A stretch of 64,000 nucleotides of DNA from Sporisorium sorghi (lineage: Eukaryota; Basidiomycota; Ustilaginomycetes; Ustilaginales; Ustilaginaceae), in the NCBI GenBank assembly GCA_023212695.1, contig JALCCG010000100.1:1-64000 (forward strand), read 5' to 3'. A program made the translations under genes and the position numbers. The notes beneath the pieces are model-generated. The model was not told the origin of the DNA and did not search any database. It saw nothing but the letters and a program-made list of their open reading frames with translations. Numbering within the stretch: the stretch's first letter is position 1; each line of letters starts with the position of its first letter. This document shows positions 34,394 to 46,400 of this stretch, one piece after another.

Positions 34394-36310
34394 ATGTACA
34401 ACACCGAGTTCGGTCGACGGCTGCGCAGCCAAAGCTCGGGCGGCTCGACCCCTTCTAGCTCAAAACGAGAAAGCAGGACCACCGACGCGCTGCTCGGCTC
34501 TGCCACCGACAGACTCCTAGCAGGACCATCGTCCACCTCTCCCATCTCAATACCCGGATCATCTAGAGACGCCGCGCGAAAGTCGAGTACACATCGATCT
34601 TCTAGCTTGACCAATCTTGCCGGCACATCCCGCGGCGAATCCTCACGCTCAACAATGTCGGCCTCTTCCAGCAGCATCAAGTCGTCCTCGCCATCCAAAA
34701 AGCTTCTCGCCAGCAGCTACGTCGACAGATACATTCCGCAAAGAGACGGCACAGATCTACATACTGCATATCAGCTCATAGGCGACGATCCAGCTACTCC
34801 ACATCGACACAGGCGCAAGATCGCTGTCGACACGGATGCGCAAAAGGAAGAGGCCAACCAAGCCTTCTCGTCTCTGCTCTCGTCCGAGCTATTCGGAGCA
34901 GACACAAACGTCAACACATCACCGAGTCGAGCTCAGCGTGCCAATGGCTTCACCAACTTTGCATCCAGCTCTTCCTCTTCTGTACACACAAGCGGCGGCT
35001 CGTCAGCAACTCGCCATTCAAGCCACACGGGCCTCGCATCTCCAGCAACGCCAACCAAGAGGAATCTGTTCAGCTACAGCCCATCGCATAGCCGTACACC
35101 AGGTCGCAGCGGATCCGGCATGGGCAGGGTCGTCGACTTTGGCATTGCGGAGGACGAGCTTGGAGCAAGTGGATCTCGCACCGGCGGTCTCTTTGGAGGT
35201 CTTGCATCGCACTCCGTCGAGACCCTCGACTCGCCCAACCACCGCGCGTACAGCTTGTCGCCGGTCAAGCCCGCAAGTCGCAGCCTCTTGCTCAGTCCTC
35301 GCAAACCGGCACGCGTGCTGAGCAAGGTGCCCTACAAGGTGCTCGATGCGCCGGATCTCGCCAACGACTTTTACCTCAACCTCGTCGACTGGTCCAGCAA
35401 GAATGTGCTCGGAGTCGGGCTCGGAACTTGCGTCTATCTGTGGTCGGCCACCAACTCGTCCGTCACCAAGCTGTGCGACCTCAAGGAGTACGGCAACGAC
35501 GTGGTCACCGGGCTCAATTGGGCCAATTCGGGCAATCATCTTGCCATCGGCACGCAAAAGGGCCTCGTTCAGATCTGGGACGTGGAAAAGCAAAAGCTTC
35601 TCCGCACCATGCGCGGACATACGCAGCGTGTCGGCTCGCTGGCTTGGAACGAGGTCATCTTGACCTCAGGATCGCGGGACAGGGTCATCTATCACCGCGA
35701 TGTCCGCGCTCCCGACCAGCACATCCGCACGCTGCGAGCACACCGGCAGGAGGTGTGCGGTCTCAAGTGGAACACCGAGACGGACCAGCTGGCGAGCGGT
35801 GGCAACGACAACCGCCTCATCGTGTGGGATGCGCTCAACGAGGCGCCGCTGCATCGATTCACGGAGCACACGGCAGCCGTCAAAGCGATCGCATGGAACC
35901 CACACCAGCAAGGCATCCTGGCGTCGGGAGGAGGCACGGTGGACATGAAGATCCGTTTCTGGAACGCGAGCACGGGGCAGATGCTCAACGAGGTGGATAC
36001 GGGAAGCCAGGTGTGCAACCTGATGTGGAGCAAGACGGCCAACGAGCTGATCAGCACGCACGGCTACTCGGGCGGCGCGATCCAGAACCAGATCCAGGTG
36101 TGGAAGTATCCGTCGATGCAGCAGATTGCGACGCTGACGGGTCACACGATGCGAGTGCTGTACCTGTCGATGAGTCCGACGGGGGATACGATTGTGACGG
36201 GCGCAGGCGACGAGACGCTCCGATTCTGGGACCTCAACACGTCGCACCGGGCGCAACACGACAAGCGGCGCGAGGCCAATGCTTTCAATCCGTTTGCCAA
36301 GCTGCGATAG
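34394..36310 (+). CDS. CDH1: Cdh1/Fizzy-related APC/C activator
   Basis: The protein is 638 residues from the ATG at 34394; the frame is open further 5' but only from non-ATG codons. A C-box D-R-Y-I-P-Q-R lies at 111-117, preceded by Ser-rich sequence. From about residue 316 a seven-bladed WD40 propeller begins with the Cdc20/Cdh1 lead 'D-A-P-x-L-x-x-D-F-Y-L-N-L-V-D-W'. This protein recruits substrates with D-box or KEN motifs to the anaphase-promoting complex and drives mitotic exit and G1. In Ustilago maydis the Fizzy-related protein is called Cru1 and is needed for infection stages; whether this is its orthologue is inference. The C-terminal dipeptide is Leu-Arg, where the family usually has Ile-Arg for APC/C docking. 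SP/TP sites in the N-terminus suggest CDK control. Confidence 0.93.
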   Translation: MYNTEFGRRLRSQSSGGSTPSSSKRESRTTDALLGSATDRLLAGPSSTSPISIPGSSRDAARKSSTHRSSSLTNLAGTSRGESSRSTMSASSSSIKSSSPSKKLLASSYVDRYIPQRDGTDLHTAYQLIGDDPATPHRHRRKIAVDTDAQKEEANQAFSSLLSSELFGADTNVNTSPSRAQRANGFTNFASSSSSSVHTSGGSSATRHSSHTGLASPATPTKRNLFSYSPSHSRTPGRSGSGMGRVVDFGIAEDELGASGSRTGGLFGGLASHSVETLDSPNHRAYSLSPVKPASRSLLLSPRKPARVLSKVPYKVLDAPDLANDFYLNLVDWSSKNVLGVGLGTCVYLWSATNSSVTKLCDLKEYGNDVVTGLNWANSGNHLAIGTQKGLVQIWDVEKQKLLRTMRGHTQRVGSLAWNEVILTSGSRDRVIYHRDVRAPDQHIRTLRAHRQEVCGLKWNTETDQLASGGNDNRLIVWDALNEAPLHRFTEHTAAVKAIAWNPHQQGILASGGGTVDMKIRFWNASTGQMLNEVDTGSQVCNLMWSKTANELISTHGYSGGAIQNQIQVWKYPSMQQIATLTGHTMRVLYLSMSPTGDTIVTGAGDETLRFWDLNTSHRAQHDKRREANAFNPFAKLR

Positions 36311-37712
36311 GCACCTGTTGAAGCTGACTGCTCTATCTGTATTGCTTTCATCTATATACCAATGATACCTGTCTTTTAAAGATTGTTCAACGAAGCGATA
36401 CGACGGCGGTGCATGTGTCTTGGACGGCTGCCAGATGCGATGGACTGAGGACGGAGGAAGGATGCCGCCGGGAGACTCGTACTTCAGCGAGAAAGGGTTC
36501 GCCGACGTGACAGGAGGATGATCGCCGATGATCGTCGACGGTCAAGCAAAGCCGTCTAAAGCGCAGAGGATCAAGGTCGCGAACTGGAGTTCCGTTGCAG
36601 ACTCAGATCGCTGTATGCAACCGGCATCATCTTGCCTTGCATCTCGCTGCCGTTGCAAGGCCCATTTTTTTTTTTTTTTTTTTTTTTTCCGTCGGGTTTT
36701 GAATATTTCACCAGAGGCAGCTGAGAAAAAGTCCACACAGATCGGAATGTCTCCGCTCAGCTGTGCGAATGCCGCACAATGACGACGTCGACGAGAGCGA
36801 ATCCGATAAATGAAACAGCAAACGATGGCTTGGATGCATATCAATCATCAGCTTTTGGTCGGCCTTGCTATGCCTTCGCATTCATCATTTCGAGCCTCGT
36901 TCTGAATCAGCTCACCCGCTTTCAACGGCAGCGGGGCCCTGTCCTCTTGTCTGTGCTTTGGAACCAGCCGATAGCATGCCGCTGCGTTGCCGTGAGTAGT
37001 GGATCGGCTCGCATGTTCCTGCTTGAATCGACTTGGGGCTCGGCTAGGTGCGAACGGCTCGTAGGCTGACTGAGTCGACCCTTTCCACGGCCTGCTGCTT
37101 CGCCTCTCTCTGCACACAAGAGACAACGAACGCTCTTTGTCCGGATCGCTCGATCTAGAAGCCTGCTGCCTCTCTCTCTCTCTCTCTCTGGAAGCCGACT
37201 GTAGCACCAAGCTGTCAAAAGGGCCGTGGCTGCCTCTCTCGCTCTCTCCCTGGGCTCCCTGGGCTTCCTAGCTCTCTCGCATGCGCTCGCTTGGCTGGCT
37301 GATGGAAGAGGGTCCCGTCGGAGACTGACCGATGATCTGTACCCTCGATTTCCGTTTTTGGGTCCACCTTCCAAAGCTTGGCTGATCCAACGGTCCCCTC
37401 CAAAAAAAAAAAAAAAGTTGCCAATGACTTCCTATGACAGCCTTCTGAAAGATCTCCATCTGTGGTACTCGTCCTTCCCATCTTCCTCTCCTCTCATCCA
37501 ATATCCCTGAACAGCCCGACATAGAAGGCCAATCCTCTCCTCATACCCTTGGCCCGGTCTACGCTGACAGAGTCGTCGAAGAGACCGCATACAGGCCAGT
37601 CATCGTGCAAGCGACGGCCGCGTAGAAGCATACAAGGCTGGGCAGGCCGCCCTCCTACGATAGACGATCCCACCAGCGGCAATCTCCAGTTTTGTCACCA
37701 TCCCGTCCAGCC
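36311..37712. other. Intergenic between CDH1 and HPP gene
   Basis: No gene seen. A poly(T) tract lies at 36664-36689, a (CT)n run at about 37171-37189 and a poly(A) of 15 at about 37402-37416. The end is the promoter of the HPP gene. Confidence 0.5.
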
Positions 37713-39896
37713 ATGCGGAAGGATGCCGAAGAGAGCAGCACCGCCGAGGTAGCATCGACTCACGCACCGACCACCATCCCGGAAGAGCCGACGCCCGTCT
37801 CGCCAGCGTCACCTGCAATCCCCGTAGACGCGGAAGCACCCGACTCAGCACAGCAGCCACCAACAGACGCACCTGCGGAACAGCCGAAACAGCCAGCAGG
37901 CCGCTTTATCGAAAACATTTCCTCTGACGGATCGCGCGCTTCTGCCGAAGATGATGCTGCTAATGCTGCGGCTGCGGCGAAACCCAAGGCTGCTGCCGAG
38001 ACGGCGGCCAACGACGTGCCAGAGACCGAGATGAAACAGGCAAGGTCGACCAAGCCAGCTTCCAACGTCTTTCGCCGAGTGTTCAAGAAGAAGAGCGCAG
38101 CTCCAACAAGCAGAACGGATGCGAGAGCTTCGTCTTCTCAGTCTCACGACTATTATGTCTCGCCAAGTACGGAAAGCAGCACGCAGAAAGCCAGTCCGCA
38201 TCCGAACGATCCCAGCTCGCCGTCAGATGAGGGTGGACGTCACTTTAGAGCATTCAAAAAGATCAAGGGGGAAAAGTCGGACGATCGGGATGCGACGCAC
38301 AATCGCACTGACCACGACGACGACGACGACGATGATGAGGACGACGAGGACAACGATGAGGAGGAGCATCCCATCCTAGATGCCCTCTACCCGCTCACCA
38401 ACTTTATCGGCTACCGGCCGCTCTCGCATCCTCACACGCCGCCCGAGCGACGCCGAACGCCTAAGCATCCCAAGTTCAACCGCTTCCACTACATCTGCGG
38501 CTGCATCTTGAGCGTGGGGCTGCCAGTGGCGGGCGATTCGGGAGAGGTTGCTCGGTACCGCGATCCGTACACGGGCAAGATCGAGCTGGTGCGCATGTAC
38601 AAGCACCAGGTGGGCGCCAAAGCGATCAACTCAATCCACTCGGTGTTTGCGGCCTGGGTGGTCATTGCTCTGCTCGCCCTGGTCAGTCGGTCGCACTTCC
38701 ACCGCGAGCACAACGCACCCCTCGTCATCGGTGCCTTCGCCACCGAAGCCGTCGTCACCTTTTTCGGATACCGGACGCCACTGGCTCAACCCAAGAACAT
38801 CTTGCTCGGAAACACCATCTCGTCCGTCATCGGCGTGGCCATGGAAAAAGCATTCGCAGACACAGAGTACAGCGTCAACGCCATCTACGGCATCGACTGG
38901 GTCGTGGCGGCCACCTCGGTGGCGGCAGCCGTGTTCGCCATGCAGATCTTCGGCTTCACCCACCCGCCCGGTGCTGCGATCGCGCTGCTGGCCATCGCGG
39001 ATCCCAAGACGCATCAGCTCTACTGGTGGCTCATTCCGATTGTCGTGATCAACTCGCTCATCGTTATCGGGTGGGCGCTCTTTGTCAACAATATCGGCGG
39101 GAGGCGGTATCCGGAGAACTGGTTTTACACGAATGCGTTTGCGGAGCCGCCGGTGATTGGGCCGGAGAAGCTGCCGTTCAGCAACTCGCCGTTCCATCCG
39201 CCGCCGTCGAGACATGGGCGGAAGCGGAAGCGAGCAGGCAAGGAGGAGCAGGAGAAAGGTTTCTATAGAGTGCCGGACTCGGGCGCCAGGATCTCGCAAG
39301 GGTTTGGATCGGCAGCAGCAGCAAAGGCTCAGCCTGAGCCACAGACCAAGTCGAGTGTAGCTGCCGTGTCGGGGGATGCATCTCACAATATGGGTGGTGC
39401 GGCAAGAGTGCGTCACGAGCAGCAATCGAGTGCGCCAGTTGCAGGCGGGTCGCGCCAGTCTCTTGGCGTAGGTGCGATTGGGGCAGGTGGAGAGGACGGG
39501 AGGACTACCAGAGCTTCGGAGGTGACCAAGGTGGAGTCGACCGATGAGACGGCTGTGCAGCAGTCGCAGACCAATCAAGGCAGCACTGCGACGGCGCAAC
39601 CGCAGCCGCAGCAGGAGCAGCAATCTACTGCTCCAGCGTCAGCAGAACCCTCGGCGGTTGCGGCCGTGGCAAGCTCCGCAGCGGACGCATCGACTGCGCC
39701 ACCCGCACCAGCTAGCACCACCGAGGTCAAATCTCGCATGATTGAGACCGACGCGACCATGGTGGCTCGAAACAACTCCAAGGGGAGCAAGAAGAGCCGA
39801 AGGTCGATCGTGGTGCACGTCAATGAAAACAGGCGACTCTCGGACGCCTCTGGCAAGGTTCCACCCGTGCCTGCGGTGCAGTGGCGGAACGGCTAA
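37713..39896 (+). CDS. HPP-family integral membrane protein
   Basis: The protein is 727 residues from the ATG at 37713 (GCCATGCGG). A disordered N-terminus of about 200 residues ends in an Asp/Glu block (about 197-220). The HPP domain (about 255-470) follows, with several membrane helices, the 'P-L-A-Q-P-K-N' loop and the naming motif in F-T-H-P-P-G-A-A. After it comes 'P-E-N-W-F-Y-T-N' and a long Gln/Ala/Ser-rich tail of about 240 residues. Bacterial and plant HPP proteins have been linked to nitrite transport into chloroplasts; fungal members have no settled function. It is convergent with FIS1, 255 bases apart. Confidence 0.85.
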   Translation: MRKDAEESSTAEVASTHAPTTIPEEPTPVSPASPAIPVDAEAPDSAQQPPTDAPAEQPKQPAGRFIENISSDGSRASAEDDAANAAAAAKPKAAAETAANDVPETEMKQARSTKPASNVFRRVFKKKSAAPTSRTDARASSSQSHDYYVSPSTESSTQKASPHPNDPSSPSDEGGRHFRAFKKIKGEKSDDRDATHNRTDHDDDDDDDEDDEDNDEEEHPILDALYPLTNFIGYRPLSHPHTPPERRRTPKHPKFNRFHYICGCILSVGLPVAGDSGEVARYRDPYTGKIELVRMYKHQVGAKAINSIHSVFAAWVVIALLALVSRSHFHREHNAPLVIGAFATEAVVTFFGYRTPLAQPKNILLGNTISSVIGVAMEKAFADTEYSVNAIYGIDWVVAATSVAAAVFAMQIFGFTHPPGAAIALLAIADPKTHQLYWWLIPIVVINSLIVIGWALFVNNIGGRRYPENWFYTNAFAEPPVIGPEKLPFSNSPFHPPPSRHGRKRKRAGKEEQEKGFYRVPDSGARISQGFGSAAAAKAQPEPQTKSSVAAVSGDASHNMGGAARVRHEQQSSAPVAGGSRQSLGVGAIGAGGEDGRTTRASEVTKVESTDETAVQQSQTNQGSTATAQPQPQQEQQSTAPASAEPSAVAAVASSAADASTAPPAPASTTEVKSRMIETDATMVARNNSKGSKKSRRSIVVHVNENRRLSDASGKVPPVPAVQWRNG

Positions 39897-40151
39897 GAGC
39901 AGCGTTCTGTCAGTCGAGGTCGGGCACCGGTGAAACGTTGCGCTAGGGCCTCCTTTGTAGATGCAGCAGGTAGATCTGCTCGGAATAGCAGTGCGGCCGT
40001 AGAGCGGCGTTGGTGGAAGAATGTGTCGTGTGAGCTGGCTGATGCGGGCTGGACTTGGCAAGTGGAAATGGTTGGAATGCTTGAGAGGAGAGGTATATAA
40101 AGTACAGTTGTGCGCGAGGCGGATCAAGGGCGGAACGGTCAAAGGAAGTAT

Positions 40152-40872
40152 CTAGCGACGTCCGCGACGCATGAGGCCTGCGATGGCGATACTCGCTACG
40201 GCAGCAGCACCGCCGATCAATGCCATGCCGATGTAGCCCTCTGTGTGCAGTGCAAGGGGAGCAAGATGTCAACGCCCGTGTGAAAGGCGATGTGGTTGTG
40301 ATTGTTGGGGTCAGACTCACCTCGTGCGACGCCCTTTTCGATGAGCTGGTTAAGGCTTTGCGCCTGAAGATTGTTGGGTTCTCGTTCGATGAGGAGGGCT
40401 GGAAGCGAGCGAGAGATAAGGGTGTGAAAGGGTCAGAGTCGCTATACACCAACGGCTCGGATCGTCACAGCGGGAAAAGCTCACCATTGAACCTTCGAGC
40501 CTCGTCGTAGTTGCCCATCTTGTAGTGCCCAAGCGAGAGGTAGTACAAGCACTCTCGTCTTCTTGGTGGATCCGATCGGTAGATTTCTGTAGTCCGCCGT
40601 GGTTTATCGCAATCAACAGGAGCGTGTCAGCTTAATCGGCGCTACGCTTATCTGCAAGAATAGGAAGATGAGGATCACTTGCCTGTCAAGAGTCCCACGC
40701 CGATGCTCATGTCCGCCCTTGACTTGCTCTTGACGAGACCCCATGCGTAGTTGAACTTGGTCTGTGTGGTGACGTGCCCTGCGGCGAGTTCGGTTTCGTA
40801 TTGCGATCTGAGCACTTGGAGCTCCGAGGGGGAGAGCGACGTCTCTGCGTCTGCTGCGTATGGAAGAGACAT
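40152..40872 (-). CDS. FIS1: Mitochondrial fission protein FIS1 (4 exons)
   Basis: Minus-strand exons are 40872-40683, 40586-40485, 40398-40321 and 40240-40152, joining to 152 residues (yeast Fis1 has 155). The product has the TPR-like helices with '[10 protein letters not shown]', '[15 protein letters not shown]' and 'A-Q-S-L-N-Q-L-I'. A C-terminal membrane anchor (about 128-146) and the basic tail R-R-G-R-R follow. Fis1 sits in the outer mitochondrial (and peroxisomal) membrane and recruits the dynamin Dnm1. Introns 2 and 3 (86, 80 nt) are GT-AG. Intron 1 (96 nt) fits only as GC-AG, with donor A-G|GCAAGT, since the neighbouring GT does not keep frame. All three introns interrupt codons after the first base. 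Confidence 0.93.
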
Positions 40873-41291
40873 TGTGCGTGTGCGGCGCGATGGCGATCGA
40901 GGTATGAGTTGAGTATGGTGGCGGCGAGAGAAGGTTGAGATTTGGAGCTTCGGGCACGCCTTTCAACTGCGGTCAGGCTGTGCAGCTCAGTCAGTCGAAA
41001 GCCGGGAAAAAAAATAAAATAAAAATAAATAAAAATAAAAAAATGTTAGAGTTTCTTAGCAAGGATCCGTGCGCACGCAGCCTCGAGTTGGAAAATCCAC
41101 GCGGCACGGCAACAGCAGAATCTCAGAGGCGGCACAGCAGTGTGAGAGCTCGAGATGGATGATGGCTCAGCAAGCAAACAGCGAAAGAGCAGCAAAAGTG
41201 GAGAAATGTTGGTCATCACTCCCGCATCCATCATCATCTCCTCCCTCATCTCTTCCAACCCTGCCTGCGCGCACTCCAACCGCAGCCAGCC
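40873..41291. promoter_or_regulatory. Divergent promoter FIS1/SNX4
   Basis: About 420 bases separate the two start codons. A block made only of A with scattered T (41007-41042, AAAATAAAT type) lies near the middle. It is a likely nucleosome-free region shared by both genes; this is inference from position and composition. Confidence 0.5.
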
Positions 41292-43068
41292 ATGGACACC
41301 GAAGAGGACACCTTCACCTCGGTCACCTGGGAGAACCGTGACACCTCGTCCGGTTCCCAACCCGTCTTTTCCAGCACGCCTTCCTTCAGCAACAACAATG
41401 CCATCGCAGGACCATCGCACTTGGGATCCTCGTCTTCGGCAAACGCACTCGCCCGTGACGTCCATGCATCCGATGACCCAACCCAGCTCTCCTGGGCTGG
41501 CTACCTCATGGTCCAAGTCCTCGAACCACGCAAGGAGCTGGAGGGTCAAAAGGATGCCTTTATCAGCTACGGCATCCGCGCCGAGACCAATCTCGCGCAC
41601 TTTTCGCGCACCTACATGGCCACTCGTCGACGCTTCAACGACTTTACTTTCCTGCGTGAAGGTCTCAAGCGAGACTTCCCCGCCTGCGTCGTGGCGCCAT
41701 TACCGGACAAGCATCGACTCGAGTACTTGACCGGCGATCGTTTTAGCCCCGAGTTCATCGAGAGGCGCACGCAGGACTTGCAGCTCTTCCTCGAACGCAT
41801 CTGTCGCCATCCGACGCTTCAACGTAGTCAGCTTCTTCGCAGCTTTTTGGAAAGCACCGAATGGCAGGTCGATATGCATGCGCACAACTCGTCGCACAGC
41901 GGCGCCAACTCGGCATCCGGTGCCTCGGCGCTCATCTCGGGATCGCAAGTCGAGAATGCAGGTCCACCGAGCTTGCTAGACAGCCTCAGCGACCACTTCC
42001 TCAACGCCTTTTCCAAGGTGCGCAAGCCCGACGAACGATTCGAAGAAATCAGAGAGAGCATCGACAAGCTCGAAGAGGGTTTGGCGGGTACAGAGCGTGT
42101 GCTCTCGCGCAACCGAAATCGCATAGCTGGTAAGTGTTGGCTCTTGCCTTCCCCCTTTCCCCTTTGCCCATCCCGTCTCGCCAACATCTCCATGCTCTTC
42201 CGTGACACCGCAATCTGACACTGAAACAACAACATGTCGATGCCGCGTGCGCATGCTGACCTCGCTCCTAGCTCTACCGTTTGGCGACGTCTATGCTCCC
42301 CAACTCGGAACCGGCCTCGAAGATCTGTCCACCGATTACGAGGATTTCGCCACAAGCATCGAAGGGCTTGGCTATCTCGAGAGCGGCATCACCGAGCCGC
42401 TCAACAAGTTTGCCTCGGCCATGCTCGAGTTTGCTCGGCTCGAGAGGGTTACTGTAAGTTCGAACTGTCAACACGTGTTTGGACGCGGCGCGCGATGCTG
42501 ACTGGGTCGTCATCTTTTGGGCGTTGTTTTGGAACAGTCTGCAAAGTCGACCGACGCGATGCTGTCGCAGATGCAGGCGCTGCTTTCGTACGCACGCTCG
42601 CACAAGTCGGTGCTCAAGCTGCGCGACACCAAGCAGGTCGACTTTGAGGAGCTGACCGACTACCTGTCAGGTGTGGTTTCTGAGCGTGATCGGCTCGCCT
42701 CGCTCTCGTCGCCCTACGGCGCCGGTCACGGGCATGGCGGTGTGAGGGGCGCCGGCCTCTCGGGCTACCTCAAGGACAAAGTGGACCATCTGCGCGGGGT
42801 AGATGAGGAGCGCACGCGCGTTGGGCGCATGCAGAGGCTCGATGGCAAGATCAAGGAGCTTCAGGACGCCGTCACGAGCGCACATGATACGAGTCAGGCG
42901 TTCAATGCCCAGGTCATGTCGGAGCACAGGATCTTCCATCTGGCAAAAGAGCAGGAGCTGAAGGATATCCTTGCCACTCATGCGGATGGCCAGATCGAGC
43001 TGTATTCCGGGCTGGTGGGGCTGTTCGACCAGCTGATCCCGCAGTTGGAGCGCATTCGGGTCGCGTAG
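41292..43068 (+). CDS. SNX4: Sorting nexin SNX4/Atg24 (3 exons)
   Basis: Exons are 41292-42129, 42272-42453 and 42538-43068 (introns 142 and 84 nt, GT-AG), giving 516 residues. A PX domain (about 66-185) contains the phosphoinositide-binding R-R-F-N-D-F and the 'P-L-P-D-K-H' loop. A BAR-type helical region fills the rest ('L-S-T-D-Y-E-D-F-A', 'K-L-R-D-T-K-Q-V-D-F-E-E-L', 'E-Q-E-L-K-D-I-L'). SNX4 binds PI3P on endosomes, retrieves cargo such as SNAREs from endosome to Golgi, and supports selective autophagy. The first splice joins inside an Ala codon between 'N-R-N-R-I' and 'L-P-F-G-D-V-Y', matching the family. The third exon includes a Gly/His-rich insert (about 402-415). Confidence 0.92.
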
Positions 43069-43400
43069 GATGCTGGAATGCCAATGAACCTTGCATTGTT
43101 TTCAGTGTGCGTGTGGTTGAGATCGAGACAGCGAGCTCGTCTGTGTCATCTCTGATCCGTTCATCGGTCTCGACCCTCTCGACTCTACGCGTCGCTCGCT
43201 CGACGCTCTCTCCTTTCCCTCTCGTCTCTCCCGCGCACATCTCGCTCCGCCACACTCCCTCACTCGCCTCGCTCCTCTCACACACACATACACACACACA
43301 CACTTCACACACGCTCGACAAACAAAGCAAATCTTTCTTGACAAAAACACATCGGGAATGAGGGTGTTGGAAATATACAAGCTCTTGACGCTCGCGCAAC
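43069..43400. other. Convergent spacer SNX4/clathrin
   Basis: 332 bases. A (CA)n-like run (43267-43305) lies within the presumed 3' regions. No gene. Confidence 0.5.
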
Positions 43401-46400
43401 CTAGAACATGCCGGTGGGCTGCATGTACATGCCGCCATTCAAGTTGTTCGGGTAGCCGCCTGCGCCGCCCAGGCCCGTCACACCAGCGGTAATGAGCTTC
43501 GGCCCACCGAGTCCACCCGGCCCGATGATAGGTGCGTCCTCCTCGAGCTTCTCCTTGTCGCTGTCCTTCTGGGCGCGCTCGCGCACCTCCTTTTCGAGCT
43601 TCTTGAGCTTCTCGCTCTGGTCGCGCATGCTCTGCAGCTGGTACGGCATCGTGAAATCGCCGAGGCCGTGGCGCCACGACAACTCCATCACCACATCCGG
43701 ACGCACCAGGTCGTAGCACGCAAACAGCGTCGCGGCGTAGCACTCCTTGTTGCCGATCTCGACAAAGTACTCGAGCAGCTCCTCGGCGACGCTCTCGCTG
43801 CCAGACACCGCCGCCGTCTCAATGGCATCCCGGAACAGCTTGTCCGCCTTGGACAGCGCGATCGACTCGTCCCATCGCTCGTTCTTCTTGTACAGGTGCG
43901 CCGCGAGGCGGCGGAACTCGAGCAGGTCGTGCTTCTCCAGACGCGACGCCAGCGAGATTGTGTCAAAGTTGTCAAAGCCATCGATCGACGAGCGCAGCGT
44001 CTCGTAGTCCTCCTCTTCGATCAACAGGTCGTTGTACGCGTCGTTGACCGCCTCGAGGTTGTGGTGCTGCACCGACATGAGGTAGCTGCGAATGAGCGGC
44101 ACATTGTCGTTGTCCTTCTTCTTAAACATGCGCACCACTCTGCCATGATCGATGCGCTTGGCCAGCACCGTGAGCAGGTCGTTCAGCAACAACGGGTGCT
44201 GCTCCAGGTAGAACGTCAACGCACGGTAGTAGATCTCGACGTTGGCCACCTTGGGCAAGATCGCCTTGAACTGGTCGTGCTCCCACGCAGCAGACGCGTG
44301 CTCCATGGTCGCCAGCGCAGCATTGTCCATCTCGTCGTACTTGGTGTACAGGTACACCAGCTCCGACCACAGATGGCACTGCTCGGCCACCTTGATGAGC
44401 TGCGGCAGGTTCGAGCGCGACCAGTACAGCTTGAGGTGCTCCATGAGACGCTCGGGGCGGTACTTGGCGAGCGCGACACCGGTCTGCGTGAAGACACCCA
44501 TGTGGGCGCGCTCCAGACCCAGCGCCTGCTCGAGCAGGTTGAGCAACTCGTCAAACAGGCCCTCGGCCTCGTACGACCTGATCAGACCAGGCAGCTCCTC
44601 GGCATGCGGAATGATGGCGAGACCGGCGATCTGCGACAGCTTGAACTCGCGCTTGCTGAGACAGGCCGCGTGCACCTGCTTCCACACGCTCGTGTTGCCG
44701 GCCTTGCGAGCGGCATCGACGGCGCCCTGGTAGTCGCCGAGGTAGACGAGCGTCGTGGCAAGACGCGCATAGTTGGACACGCTGGTGAACAGCAGCTTGG
44801 CCGCCTCGTACAGCTCGTCGTTGAAGCACTTTTCACCGACGCTCAGGATATCGGCGACATTGGTCATGCTCAGGAACTCCTCCATGTCGCCCAGACGGTT
44901 CGCCTTGGCGAGGCAGTAAGCGTACTCGGTGTCGATCTTGGGCTCACGCGCCTTCTTGCGCGCCATCTGCAGGTAGCGGATGAGCTCCTCCTCGCGACCG
45001 GCGTGCTCGGCGATCTCGATGACCTCCTCGTAGTTGGAAGGGTCCTCGGCCTTGACGTACGAGTCGATGGCATCCTTGACACGCAGGCCGTCGAGCTGAG
45101 CCTTAGCGAGGCGCGACCAGATGGCAGGCTTGTTGAGCTTATTGGCGTACTGCTGACCACGGTCGATCGAGACGACATGCTCCACAAGCACGTTCATGGC
45201 GTCCTCGTGCTGCTCGGCCTTCGAGTAGATGCGGAAGGCCTCCTCGTACAAGCCGTGGTCGATGGCGATCTTGGCGATCTCCTCGACATCGTAGCCGTCG
45301 AGGCGGTCGATGTAGTTCATTACCTTGCCCTTGTCGGTGCGGATGGCGGTGAGCAGCAGCAGGTTCTGCAGAGAGCCGTTGTCGCTGAACGCCGAGGGCT
45401 CCAGAATGATCTTTTCGAGCAGCTCGATGAGCTCGTGAGGCAAGTCGGCGGCCATGAACGCCTTGACGGTAGCCGAAACGTCGTCCGGGTTGGTCGACTC
45501 GGGAACGGCGGTCGAAGTCACCTGCTCAACGAGCTGGCGGCGGTGCACATTGTCCGAGGTCAGCACTTGAGCCCAAAGGTCGAGCTGACGACGCTTGACG
45601 AGGTAGCGAGCCTGGTGCTTGAACATCGAGTTGTCGTTGGTGATCGAGAGGAGCTCGTCGTCGCAGAAGCCCTTGGCATAAGCAATGTAGGCGAGGTAAG
45701 GGTCGCGCTTCTCGCAGTACTTTCCGACAACGCGAGGGTCGTAGAGGTTGTTTTCCTTCAAGAAAGCCTCGGGGTTGTTGTTCGAGTCGATGGCGATCTT
45801 GGCCATGGCATTGTAGAGGGGCTGGTCCTGCGAGCCGGCCTCGATCTTGGACTGCAGCCAAGGAAGGATGAGCTTGAGACGGTTGCGCTTCTCGACCTCC
45901 TCGACAAGCTCGTCGACGGGGATAGGGCCGGTGACAGACTGCAGCAAGTTCTTGATGACGCCCTCGTCGCAGTCGACATCCAGCAAGCCACCGATGACCT
46001 GGGGCGTGCGCGACGAGTTGACGCGCTGCACATAGACTTCAATAAAGTTGATGAGCATGTTCTGGTAGAGGTAGAGCACCAAGTCGTGCACAAAGTCGAA
46101 TCGGTCGCAGACAATGATGAGCGGCAGCTGGTCCGAGAGCTTGGCCTCCTTGAGGAAGTTCTTGACCTTTTCCGGGTTGTAGTAGTTGGACTCGCGGCAG
46201 ATGCGCTCGACCTCTCGGATCTGACCGGTGCGCGTGGCCGCCTGGACGTACTTGAAGTGCACTTCGGGGTCCGTCGACAGGTTGACGACCGAGCCGAGGT
46301 AGTAGTAGAGACCCTCGAACGACTTGAACGACTCAAACATCTCGATGAGCTTTACGGGGCCGAGCAGGTCCGAGTACTTTGTGGCAATCTGCACGACCAC

